This document shows positions 1 through 11,790 of a stretch of DNA of 64,000 bases, in pieces. The notes beneath the pieces were generated by a model that was not told the DNA's origin, made no database searches, and saw only the letters and a program-made list of their open reading frames with translations. How positions within the stretch are numbered: the first letter of the stretch is position 1; every line of letters begins with the position of its first letter. The position numbers and the translations under genes were made by a program. Source of the stretch: Nageia nagi (taxonomy: Eukaryota; Pinophyta); contig JBITNC010000001.1 of the NCBI GenBank assembly GCA_050084985.1, positions 123,318,001 to 123,382,000 on the forward strand, read 5' to 3'.

Positions 1-1503
1 AAGGGTGCCTAAATAGTAAAGTCAAATTTTGAATCCTTTACCAGCATTCTTTAGCATGTACCATTGAGAGAGCATATGAAGAAGGTATGGGGTCTTATCA
101 ATGAATGGTTTTACATCAATTAATGTGGCTATAAAATTCCAAATATCCATGTATGTAAAACATGAAATAACATATAATAGGGAGTAGAGCCAAGAAATTA
201 GAAAGTAAGGTAAAGTAAAAATTGGGTTCTTTTCCAAAATGTGATCTTCCATGAACTTTTCATAGTATAATTAATTGAATAGGCTCATCAATATATTAAA
301 ATACATAACATATTTGTACTCAATACTTCCCATAAATTTAAATAAAAGGAGAAAAACTAATAAGATCCCACTCTTTTACCTTTTAAAGAAAAGTAAGGTA
401 ACCAACCATCACATGTAATATGTCAAAAAAACAAGAAATAAGTCCTTTCAAATGCTACAAGACCTCTTATCAATAATTAATTCTATGTACCTTTATCAAA
501 CTATCCTTTCTTACAACTTATTAAATAACATCAAAATAGGACTACAATAACTAGGCATTTTAGCTTATTTATCTAAAATGCCAAACAATGCACCTAAACT
601 TGGAAAGAGAGAGAGACTTCTTTTCTTCATGTAACTCTACACCTAAGCTTGAGAATAACAAGAATAAAAATAATAATAGATAGGTATATTTTCTAATGTT
701 CCACCCTCCTATTTATAGCCAAGGAGTTTCAAGTGTGTCCAAATGAATGTCTTCTCATCCCTTCATTAATGTTTGGGGTAGGTTTTATTAAAGTTATTGA
801 TGATTGTAATGGCATTTAATATCCTGGAATCCTTTTTTATTAACTAACAAATTATTTCAGCTATTTTCCATGCCTAACACAAGAAAACAAAAATAATTAG
901 GGTCATTACTCAATTATTTTCATAACCATTAAATATCTTGTAACATTACAAGGTGACCTTAGTCCTTTCTTAACTATTATTGATTTAATTTTTACTTTAG
1001 TTTACTAATAAATACAAGTAAAACATTTGAATTCAAAGGAATGAAATATTTCTTTCCCTCCCTTTTAGAATTTAAATTGAGAAAATTCATAATAGGAAAT
1101 CAACCACAAATCTTACCTATGATGGTCACCTCAATCTGCAGGATATTTGTTAATCCATACACATCCACAAACACACATTCATCATGAAAATTTACATTCA
1201 TAACTAATTATTCTATCATGAAACTACATGATTTATAATGGTCATTATGGTTTGTCAATAAACAATGCCAATCATTTCCTCACTCTTACCCTTCTATTCT
1301 TATCACCAATTAGCCCTTGATTCCTTATGTCTTTTCCACATTTTCTATCTTGGTTTAATCTATGATCTATGTCAAAACATCTTAAAAGTGACATTAAACC
1401 AACACAAATAAGGCATATCATCAAATAGTTTAATTCAAATTGAATCTCATTAGGATCCTCGATAATACTCGAGTCTAATAGTGCAATTGGATGGGTTGTT
1501 ACA
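1..1503 (-). repeat. 3' LTR of element 1 (partial, cut by window start)
   Basis: This matches 9541-11046 throughout, starting at AAGGGTGCCT and ending at GTTACA. The right boundary at 1503 is fixed by the adjoining polypurine tract. A TATA-like element on the minus strand (plus strand CTATTTATA, 709-717) is conserved at 10245-10253 in the other copy. The short ORF at 22-252 on the minus strand lies inside the LTR and is not a gene. Confidence 0.85.
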
Positions 1504-1519
1504 TACTACCCCCTTAAAA
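1504..1519 (-). other. Polypurine tract of element 1
   Basis: On the minus strand the sequence is TTTTAAGGGGGTAGTA, directly followed by the LTR start TGTAACAACC. A purine tract abutting the 3' LTR is the plus-strand primer of LTR retrotransposons and fixes the LTR boundary. Confidence 0.8.
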
Positions 1520-1779
1520 GGAACATAGTCCCTTGTGTTATAAATACAATCACAATATAATCTTAAAGTTTTGATAATGTTTCATATAATCAAGCAAACA
1601 AATAGGGAAATTATCTTCTCATAGTGGATTCAACTTCCTAGGTGGAAGAAATTCAAAATCTTATCCCATTGTACTAGACACTCATTAATCTTCTGATTTA
1701 TTAGTTTCTTAGTTCTAAAAGATAGAATTATAATATAAATAACTTCAATAGCCTAAGGGTACATCATTATAAATAAAAA

Positions 1780-2800
1780 AAATCCAACACATGAGAGGGG
1801 TCAACAACATACTTTCTCAATAGAGAGACATGAAAGACATCATGTATTTTTGACAAACTTAGTGGCAAAGCATGTTGTAGGCAAGTCAACTCTTCTTTTC
1901 CATAATTTCAAAAGGACCAACAAATTGAGGATCTAATTTGGTCAACTTTATGGCACATTTCATGGGTCAAACTCATAAAAATACTTTTTCATCCATAGCA
2001 AATTCTTTAGGAGTTCTCTTGAGTTCAACATAACTCTTTTATTGATCTGGTAGATTCTTCAACTTTCATTGAATGAACTTCAATTATTCCTCCATTTGCT
2101 TTAACATTTTAATATGGATCATCACTTTATTCTTTTGATTATTCCAAGATAAATGAGTCTTGCATCTCCTTATATAAAGAGCTCAAAAGGAGCCATTCCC
2201 AAAGATGAGTGATAACCACTATTATAGGCAAATTTGATTAAGTATAGGTAATCCTCCCATTTAGTCTTTTACTCCATGTAGTAAATTCTAAGCATGTCCT
2301 CAAGGTATCTATTCACTCATTAAATCTACCCATCTATTTTAGGATGATATGTTAAACTCTATTCAATTTTGTTTCAATGCCTTATGCAATGATTTCCAAA
2401 ACATGGAACTTAGAATCTCTATCTAAGATTATCACCTCAAGAAATATATGCAATCTAAAGATTTCATGGATAAACTTATTTTATATTATAGGGCATCATA
2501 ATTTGTGTTAGTAGGTATAAAATGTGCCACCTTGGTCAATTTGTCAATCACTACTAGGATTAAGTCATATGGAATCTAGTTTTCGAAAAACAACAATAAA
2601 ATCTATTGAAATCACTTGTCATTTCTATATAAGAACATCATGTGGATACAAATATCCACCTAGATGTTGTTGTTATTCCTTAAATTTCTAACATTTGAGG
2701 AATTTCCATAAATTTTGCTATCTTTTTCATTCCATCCCAATAAAATTTGTATTTCAAGTCTTAACTCATCTTCGTACCTCTAAATGTGTTGCATATGGGG
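1780..2800 (-). pseudogene. Integrase remnant of element 1
   Basis: Read on the minus strand with frame changes, 2330-2580 gives the Ty3 integrase core start (VVIDKLTKVAHFIP) followed by a recognisable FWKSLHKAL block. The C-terminal module at about 1790-1950 gives a VGPFEI block and then DVFHVSLLRKY. That tail is typical of plant chromovirus integrases. No frame is open for more than a few dozen codons and the catalytic triad cannot all be read, so this is a dead copy. A chromodomain is not clearly visible downstream. Confidence 0.75.
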
Positions 2801-2949
2801 GATGATGAGCTTTTTGCATAATTAAATTTTCATATTTCCCTTCTCTGGATGAATAATCTATCCTTAAAATATAGAATTCTATCTTTTTTAGTGAAATCTT
2901 GAGATGATGGGGTACCTTTTCCAATTAATCCTTGAATAGATTTGCAATA

Positions 2950-3450
2950 TGAATCTTCTTGCTATAAATATTTCACTTGATCAAGAAAGTAAATTGACTT
3001 CTTATCATGGCATTCACATGTCATTTATGACTCAAAGCATCGACCACTTTATTTTCCTTTCATTTGACATATTCAATTCCAAAGTCTATTCAACTAGGAA
3101 TTTCATCCATCACCTTTTCCTAGTATTTAGATCTGATTGAGTGAAAAGGTACTTCAAACTTTGGTGATATTTTTCAAGTTTTAAATGTTTCTAAAAGATA
3201 GTGCCTCCACATTCCTAATGCATGGAAAACTGCTACCAACTCAAGATCATGAGTTGCATAATTTAGCTCATGTGTTTTCAATTTTCTAGAATCTTGCTAC
3301 TAGATTTCCATTTTGGGCTAACACACCACCCAAACCTTCTAGCGAAGCATCCATGCATATTACAAAATCACCATGTAGGTCAGGGTTGGTAAAATGGGTG
3401 CTATGGTAAGCCTTTCTTTCAAATTTAAAAAGCTTTTTCACACTTCTCTA
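2950..3450 (-). pseudogene. RNase H remnant of element 1
   Basis: The minus strand near 3170-3290 encodes a block reading [19 protein letters not shown] followed by MWRHYL, the Ty3 RNase H segment containing the catalytic glutamate. Further down, near 3000-3080, a KENKVVDALS block marks the RNase H end. Stops and frameshifts interrupt it. The domain lies between RT and integrase, as in Ty3 elements. Confidence 0.75.
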
Positions 3451-3479
3451 TTCATTTGAGCACCTTATTTTTATTTTGA

Positions 3480-4140
3480 AGGGTACTGATGGGATTGGCT
3501 ATCTTTGAAAAATATTTGACAAACCTTTGATAGTACCTAGCTAATCCCATAAACTACCTTACCTCAGTCACCCTTTTTGGTGAATGCCAACTCATTATTT
3601 CTTCTACTTTCTTAGGATAGACTAAAATTCCTTTTTCAAAGATAATGTGACCTAAATATTGAATTTGGAAAACATAGAAGTCACATTTTGATAATTTTTC
3701 CATATAATTGATTTCTTCTCAACACTTCTAGAGCTAACCTTAGATGATAATTATGTTCCTCCTCATTCTTTAAGTAATGGGGATATCATTTGTAAATACT
3801 AACACAAACTTATCTAGGTACTTTTGGTAGACACTATTCATCAAGTTCATGAATGTTGCAATGGCATTCATCAATCTAAAAGGTAATATAATAAACTCAT
3901 AGTTCCATACCTATTTTTAAAAACTATCTTATGGGTATCTGATCCTTTAATCCTTAATTGATGGTATCTTGATTCATATCTATCTTGGAGAAAATAGCAA
4001 CATCTTTAAATTCATTGAACAAGTCATCAATCCTAGGTAAGGGATACCTATTCTTGATGGTGACCTTATTCAACCTCCTATAATCAATACACAATCTCAA
4101 CCCTTTTTCTAACAAATCTTACAATTGTACCTTCAACTCT
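3480..4140 (-). pseudogene. Reverse transcriptase remnant of element 1
   Basis: On the minus strand, near 4000-4110, a [18 protein letters not shown] block (fingers of Ty3 RT) is readable. The catalytic motif near 3790 reads FTNDI where the family has F(I/V)DDI, so one catalytic aspartate is now asparagine. Downstream the EEEHNYHLRLALEVLRRN block is well preserved. The conserved order identifies a Ty3 RT; the altered YxDD box and the stops make it non-functional. Confidence 0.8.
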
Positions 4141-4689
4141 TGCATTTCAATGGTGTTCATTCTATATGGGGTTCTAGAAATAGGTTCATCTCTTGAAACT
4201 AAATCTATCAGAAGTCAAATTCTCATTTTGGAGGTAATCCAAATAATCTTTAGAAAACACATATTTGTATTCTCTTAACACAAGAACTTATTTAGCAAAT
4301 CTACCTCCTTATCCTCTTGTTCTACCTCTTTAACCTTAACTGCATAAATCATTTCCCATTTTCTAATGCTTCTTTTAACTTGCATGGTTGTGATCAAGTA
4401 AGGTTCAAAAGATCCTTAATCATTGTAGACCTTGTATCAATTTAGAGATACATCGATCTATTCTACCCATCTTTCCTAAAACTCAATCAAAGATTTATGG
4501 GCCATTAACAATTCCATGCATAGGATAATATCATAAGAAGCTATGAGAACCACTTACAAATCCCACATAAAATACCCTTTGGGTAATTCTAGTTCAACAT
4601 CCCTAAAACATTATCTAATAGGGTATTTTTGACCCAATCTAAACTCCACTTACCATAATTTGTCAAAACTTTTGGTGCCTTTTACATGT

Positions 4690-4950
4690 CCTTAACTAAG
4701 GAATTTGAAATAAAGCTATACGTAGCACCATAATCTATCAAAATATTAAAATGTTTATCAAAACATTTTACCAAGGATTTGGAGAGGTGTGGCTTGTCTC
4801 TATTCTATCCCAATCTAATGGTTATAAAGATTTGATGCTCTTTGGGTAGATCTATCTTCAAGGGACACTAATTGGCATAATGCTCTCTACCATAGTTCTA
4901 GCATCCATCTTGAGGAGCTTTCTTTTGTAGTTTCTAAAACCTTGGTTTCC
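4690..4950 (-). pseudogene. Zinc knuckle and aspartic protease remnant of element 1
   Basis: A minus-strand block at about 4870-4915 resembles a CCHC knuckle (NYGREHYANxCP) with its first cysteines damaged. About 120 bp further, a protease-like LIDYGATYSFIS is readable, with the aspartate codon at 4733-4735. The family motif is DSGATHSFIS, so the serine next to the catalytic aspartate is changed to tyrosine. Position between gag and RT supports the call. Confidence 0.7.
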
Positions 4951-4959
4951 ATTTCTATG

Positions 4960-5700
4960 ATTGTGATGTGCTTATAAAACTATTGATTCTTCCTTTAGAA
5001 ATTCTTCTTTTTAAGCCTTTATTCCCAAATGGTCTCTTCTCAAATCTAGAGTGATTACCATCATTGTATCCATGAATATATTTCTTATTTCTTATTTATT
5101 GTGCTTGATGCTCTAGACTATGATTCTTTTAATGGATTTCCTTGTCTTTTCATTCAAAGTCTTGTAGTTTACAAAGGTATTTTTGATTCCCAAGTTACTT
5201 TCTTCCCTTTTTGCAAGGTCATATGCCTCTTCAAGTTTTTGGGAGTCAAGATATTTACCATCATTTTGATCTTGGGATCTAACCCAATAAGGAATCTATG
5301 CACCTTCATATGATTTTGATTTTTTAGGATGTACTTAAGAAGTTTGACAAATGTTTGGTGATAGCTTTGAACAATCATGGATCCTTGCTAAAAAGTATAT
5401 TATTCTTCATACTTTCTCTCATAATATACTTAAGGAATGAATCTTTTTTGGAATGCTACTATAAATTCTAGCCACTTTAGGGATTGGATCCCATGCTCAA
5501 TCTTGTATGCATTCCATCATTCTAGAGCAATATCCTAAAAATTGTAGGTAGCCCATACTATTTTATCAGTGGTGATAATTTTTTCATCAAGAAGTAGGTT
5601 TTCCCTTTTTCTAACAACATTTCTACTTGTTTGCCTTCTTTCTTAGAGTTAAATTTTAGAATTTGAGCTTTCTTTAGATTTGATTCAAGTTCTTATTCAA
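4960..5700 (-). pseudogene. Gag remnant of element 1
   Basis: From about 5570 downwards the minus strand reads as a Ty3 gag: a tryptophan-rich ALEWWNAYK block, then FQKRFIP, a YHQTFVKL block, and HRFLIGLDPKIK at about 5280. An open piece of 69 codons (5169-5378) is the longest surviving part. These blocks match the Retrotrans_gag fold (capsid-like) in sequence and order. Stops occur between them. No plausible start codon could be assigned. Confidence 0.7.
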
Positions 5701-6189
5701 TTCTTGCTTGGATATAATCTTCTTTCCTTTTAGGTTTTGCTTATTCTAGGACAAGTTCTTCTCTTGGAGGTTTAGCCCTTGGATTTAGTAGATTATTTAT
5801 TATTCCTTATTACTCTACCACTTGCTCTTGTAATCATGTGATGCTTCTTCTCCTCCATTGTTTTGGATGAAATGACTTTAAGAACTCTCATTATCATTGT
5901 TGGAAACCCTTCTTTTGACATTCTTCATGATTCCATTTCTAGAATTTTAGCCCCTAACATTTACATTTCAACCTTAACATTTCTTTGGTTTTCCTTAGCA
6001 TTGGCATTAATGAGAAGGCCATTTTTGACACCTTATCACTCATTTCCTGAAGCTCTTGTTACAAATCTTGGAATTACCATAATTTAAGTCCACCAAATGG
6101 TATAATTATTAGTCTCAAGCATACTCATATTATCTTCCTAAACTCTTACAAAAAAGAATCATGGACCATAGGCTTGAGAGTTTGAACTT

Positions 6190-6205
6190 GATGTTTTGAT
6201 ACTAA
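6190..6205 (-). other. Primer binding site of element 1 (initiator tRNA-Met type, degraded)
   Basis: The minus strand reads TTAGTATCAAAACATC directly after the LTR end, matching the usual TGGTATCAGAGC primer site of plant Ty3 elements with several substitutions. Its place next to an LTR terminus beginning TGTAA on the plus strand, and the correct distance to gag, support it. Confidence 0.6.
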
Positions 6206-9200
6206 TGTAATGCATCCTCTTATTCTATACATCTAAAACCCTAAATTTTAGACCTAATATTTTTAGTTTAGACACTCAAAAGACTAAGAATGGATTCAAA
6301 TGCTCCACATGATCTTGTCAATGCTACTAGCTAGTCAGAACCCATATGGCAAGTTTGGATTATACAACCCTAAATAAATTTCTTCTCATGTTCACTCCAT
6401 AATGCTCATCCTATTGAGGATATGCCTTAAATGTGACCCCACCATTTCCAATTCACAAACTATGCAATATACATTTTGGATATGGCATAGTGGTTTCCTA
6501 ATCAGGGCCCATATCACCCAAGAGAAAGTACATCCACTAGGTTACACATCCTCACTCGATGATAACCCTTCGACTCACAAAAGTAGATAGTTTATCCTAG
6601 GAAAAATTCCTTATGAGAGAGAAACATAATTACCTATGGAATGATTATCATACTCTTATGCACTTAATTTCAATTATTATGAATACTAAATTACCTTCAT
6701 CCAGTAACCATAGTTTTATCAACTACTATCTCATCTGACACTTTATTGAGGATATGACACACTAGCCATCCCATGTCTATCATCTAGGCTCACCATGGAA
6801 TCTAGCATCCTCATTCCCATATATTGGGGAGCCATAGTTATTGAAGCAATACCCTTGAGTGGTTTGTATAGTCTAATTGATTTTAAGCAAGGCTATAAAA
6901 ATCACTCATGACTTAATGATACCATATCATATGTAGGAAGATTCAAAATAACTTATTTAGGAAGTCACAAGAGATATATAGATTTATAATTATGCAACAT
7001 ACATGGTATTGCATAATTAATACCACTTTATAAAATTTCTCATACTAATGTTTAGTAACATGCCTTGATATGACACTAAAGTAAGCTATTGCTATAAAGT
7101 AAGTATGACACAAAGTGGTCCATACTCAAGGAATATTCTTTTGGAATGTTATTTAGTGAGGGAGATTCAATTAAAAAATATTCCATGCCATTTTTTTTCA
7201 CTACCAAATCCATATAAAAGTCTCTTTTTTGGTTGAATTGATTCCTTAGGGTTTTCCTTCTTATCCTTCATTTCATGTCAATCCTTTTTACCTTGTTAAC
7301 TATCCAAGTATTCCCAAGTGTTCCCATAGGATTTCAAACTATCCCATTAGTTCTTAGTTGATCCCATTCATTCCCATGTTGATCCCAAGGATCCTTAATA
7401 TTTCCTAATTTATGCCAAACCTCAATTTGGAACCATAACTCTAGGTTGGATCTTTTTCATTTCGTTGGGGTTTATTAGGGTTATCTACCTTATCAATCTT
7501 CTAAACTTATAGATCTTTGTAAACATACTTGGTCAACAGTATGTTTTGATTTCTATTAAATCAAATGATCATGTTATAGTCACATGCTATATTTATTTCA
7601 AATTAGATGTCATGAAAACTTGATGGTATCATATAACCCTATATAATTGCAACAAGCATCTATTAATGTCTAAGCAAAATAAAAGGAACAAGAATCATTA
7701 ACAAGATACATCTATTTATTAACTATAGAGTCTTAACTAAATAATCTCATAAAATTGTCCATCCATTAATGAAACTTCATGAAACTACCTTTCATTATTT
7801 ATTACAAGCACAAGTTAATACAAATGGAGTAATAATGATTACAAATTATCTTAAGATAAAAATGGAATTGTAACCTCATTAAAGAATATTTAGGTCCTAT
7901 TTACAAGTCATGCTAAAGAAAATTGTTCATTAATACATCTTTTTCTTATTTTAGAAACACCTCCATCGATCTTGAATAGATATTTTTCAAGTCTTCATCA
8001 TTTTTTATTGAGTTTATTTCCAAGGATCAATGTAGATTGGGTCAAGTACTAGGAATGGTATAGAGTTTAAGGATGAGGAAAAACCTATCCTCATTTTTTA
8101 CCATGATGCAAATGGAATGAATGAACTACTTATCATCTTATTCATTCAATACTCTTTTATCACCTTCAAAGGTTTTATGTCCTATCTAGGATGACCTTCT
8201 TTCCTCGGTCACATAGTAAGATTATGAATATGCATTCATCTCAAATTATCTCATACTATACATTTATTTTCGATATAATTATGTTTTAATGATACATGTT
8301 ATCTTGTAAATTCCAATAAACCTTGGATATTCACATAATATTCAAGGATTATTTGTTCATTATGCAATTAACCTACCATTTAGTAATGTATGAATTTGAT
8401 ATCTATATTCTTGACTCTTCCAAAATAATTCTATTAATCTTTGAGAGCCCCACTTTATATATATATATATATTATTATATATTTTTTTTATTTTATCTTA
8501 CTGACTTTACTTTTTTTGGAATGGTATATCTAAAAGAAAATTCACTAATCATTCTTAACATTTATTTTATTCTTCCTTTACTAGTGTGAATGCAATTTTA
8601 AGAAAATAGATTTAGAATAAAATGCACAATTTCTTGGATAATTTTGGTGAGGTGTAAAAATTCTCATTTGTTAGGATCCACACTATTCATTTAGCACCAT
8701 TGATTATGGAGAGCAACACATAATAAACCCAACAGCATTGGACTATATAGCAATTCCATCCTTAGTCCCTATTTCCACTCAACGTATATGGATGTCAATG
8801 TATTATTAAGTCTTTTCAAGCTCTTGGACATTTGATAGTAGAGAAACTCAACTCATCATAAAATGTAGAGAGAGAAGGAGGTATGAAGATCCATCAAAGA
8901 GTAGTTGAAAATGGTTTTACATTAAATGTTAAGGCCAAGAGTAGCCATATATGCAAAATGTGGAAGAGTACTTAGGTCTAGGAATTTTTTAATAGTTATA
9001 CATATTATAGAGTTTCCTGCATAGAAATGATTGTATACTTCAAACATATTGGAATGGAGCTAAATTTAAAATTAAATGCATTGATTAAATGTAAAATTAG
9101 ACTTTAAAACCTTCTAAAGCAAGTCTCAATGCATATCACCATGAGAGCTCAAGAAGGATGTATTAGGATTCATTAGAGTGTAGTTCAAAATGTTTTTTAA

Positions 9201-11046
9201 ATGCTACAAATAAAGTTTCATGGAAAATAATTATAGAATTACACATACGATAGATTATATAAGAAAATGCTAAAGATATTTATGTAGATGTAATGATCAT
9301 GCATAAAAACTAGGTTTTGAGACCTTTATCAACATACTTCTGACATGTGCCATCGTGGGAGCTTGAGAGGAAGATATAAAGATATACCAAAGCGTAGTCA
9401 AAATGGTTTCTCATCGAATTTTATGGTTTTGAATACTTGATATGCAAAAAATTATACACAAGGCCTTAGAATCATTTGATAGTTTAAACAAGATTCATGA
9501 ATGACAATGATGATAAAGTACACACAAAATGGATATATGAAAGGGTGCCTAAATAATAAAGACAAACTCTACATTCTCTACTAGCATTATTCTGGAGTGT
9601 ACCATTAAGAGAGTGCATGAAGAAGGTATGAGATCTTATCAATGAATGGTTTTACATCAATTAATGTGGTTGTAAATATCCAAATAGTTATGTATGTAAA
9701 ACATGAAAGAACATATGATGAGTAAAGCTAAGAAATTAGCAACTAAGGTAAAGTAAAAATTGGGTTCTTTTCCAAAGAATAAGCTTCCATGAACTTTTCA
9801 TAATAGAATTAATTAACTAGTCTTATCAATATATTAAAATACATAACAAATTTGTACTTAGGACTTCCCATAAATTTAAATAAAAGGAGAAAAACTAATA
9901 AGATCCCACTCTTTTACTTTTTAAAGAAAAGACAAGGTACCAACCATGACATGCAATATGTCAAACAAAATAAGAAATAAGTCCTTAAAATGATACAGAC
10001 CTCTTATAAACAATTAATTCTATGAACCTTTATTAAACTATCCTTTCTTACAACTTATTAAATGACATCAAAATAGGACTACTTTAACTAGGCATTTTAG
10101 GTTATTTGTCTAAATGCCAAAGAATGCACGTGGACTTAGAAAGAGAAAGAGGCTTATTTTCTTCATGTAACTCTACACCCAAGCTTGAGAATAATAAGAA
10201 TAAAAATGATAATATATAGGTATTTTTCTTAATTTTTCACCCTCCTATTTATAGCCAAGGAGGTTCAGGTATGTCCAAATGAACATCTCCTTATCATTTC
10301 AATAATGTTTGAGGTAGGTTTGATTAAAGATATTGATAATTGTAATGGAATTGAATACCTTGGAACCCTTTTTTATTAATTGAAAAATTAATGCCAACTA
10401 TTTTCCATACCTAACACAAGGAAAAAAAAATAAGTAAGTTTATTTTTATAACCATTAAATATCTTGTAACATCATAAGGTGACCTTTTTCCTTTCTTAAC
10501 TATTATTATTTCAATTTTTACTTTAGTTTACCAACAATTACAAGTAAAAATTTGAATTCAAAGGAAGAGGAATATTCCTTTCCTCCTTTTTCAAATTTAA
10601 ATTGCAAAAATTCACAATAGGAAATCAACCACACATCTTACCTATGATGGTCACCTCAATCTATGGGATAATTGTTAATCCATACACATCCACAAACACA
10701 CATTCATCATGAAAATTGACATTCATAACTAATTATTCTATCATGCAACTACATGATTTATTATGGTCATTAGGGTTTATTAGTGAAGCAATACTAATCA
10801 TTTCCTCACTCTTATCCTTCCATTCCTATCACCAATTCACACTTGCTTTCTTGGGTCTTTTCCACACTTTCCTATATTGGTTTAACCTTTGAATTATGTC
10901 AAAACATATCAAAGCTAGCATAAACTAACACAAATAAGGTGTATCATTATTCAAAACTTATCATCATATAGCTTAATTCAAATTTAATCTCATTAGGATT
11001 CTCGATAGTACTCAGTCTTAACAGTGCAATTGGATGGATCGTTACA
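6206..11046 (-). repeat. 5' LTR of element 1, about 4.84 kb
   Basis: The LTR is bounded on the plus strand by TGTAATGCATCC at 6206 and GTTACA at 11046, giving inverted ends TGTAA/TTACA. The inner boundary is set by the primer site at 6190-6205; the outer boundary is set by the match with 1-1503. Only its last 1.5 kb can be compared with the other LTR in this window. It has no credible gene. It contains an AT microsatellite near 8455-8480 and three copies of a roughly 200-bp degenerate monomer at 8870-9540 that is also found at 52.3-55.6 kb. Confidence 0.75.
10245..10253 (-). promoter_or_regulatory. TATA-like element in the LTR of element 1
   Basis: The minus strand reads TATAAATAG within a TATAAATAGGAGG context, about 0.8 kb from the LTR 5' end. 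The same string survives at 709-717 in the other LTR copy. Conservation in both copies favours a core promoter. If so, R plus U5 is about 4 kb long. Confidence 0.5.
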
Positions 11047-11790
11047 TTCATGATGATCATTAATTAATTTAGGTTGATTAATAGATTGCTTTCTTTTAAT
11101 ATATTTGAGGAGTATGATCATTTTTATTGACATTAATTACCAATGGCTCATTCTTTAGTATAGGTATCATAAAAAATGAGTAGATGGTAAAGCTATATCA
11201 TTAGGTAAGAAGTAGTGTTACAATGTGAATATAGATTATCATCTCTAGGTACATAATGCACTACTCCTTCATGAATATATTTCAAACAATTATGGTATAT
11301 TGATGGGACACATTGGATAACTTTGATCCAAGATCTTCATAGGAGTGAATTTACTTGTAGTAATGTTTGCACTATATTTGATCCTATAGTAATAGGTAAC
11401 AAAGTTGATCCTACTATTGAACATAAAGTATCATTAAACACTTTTAGTTGGAGATATGGTGCAAAATATATGAAAAAGGGATATTTAAATTCTTGTATGC
11501 AGTTGTTGAAATAATATTGATATACAATCCTTCAATCAACTAGGATTTTTTTAAATATTTTTTCCATCATCCTTAGGTATAATATGGAAATGTGTATTTG
11601 ATTTCTATATTCCCTTAGAATATTTTAGTTTATGATCATAAAAAACTTATTGCCATTTTTAACTTGTTTTAATGTTTCCCACAAAAGTTGTGAAACTCTC
11701 AAGATTATTAATGTCTATTTAATCATTTGTAATAGTTGATTCATAGCATCTATATGATCTTTGGATTGTTGTAACAACTCAAATAAGGAT
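11047..11790. other. No recognisable gene; flank of element 1
   Basis: AT-rich DNA. The 63-codon ORF at 11323-11514 (plus) has no family motif I recognise. This stretch probably belongs to the degraded element whose gag lies just to the right, but no pol motif could be read in it. Confidence 0.4.

Larger units (their letters stand above)
1..11046 (-). mobile_element. Ty3 LTR retrotransposon, chromovirus (Tekay/Del-like), truncated by window edge
   Basis: Positions 1-1503 align with 9541-11046 in direct orientation, both ending in GTTACA, so they are two LTR copies. On the minus strand the parts run in order: LTR, PBS at 6190-6205, gag, CCHC knuckle, protease, RT, RNase H, integrase, PPT at 1504-1519, second LTR. 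The internal region of about 4.7 kb is normal for Ty3. The integrase tail ends with a motif close to VHDVFHVSLLRKY, which together with very long LTRs fits the Tekay/Del chromoviruses (family knowledge). All reading frames are broken. The left LTR should continue about 3.3 kb beyond the window start. The base string after the right LTR (11047-11051, ttcat) is the candidate target duplication; its partner is outside the window. Confidence 0.85.
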
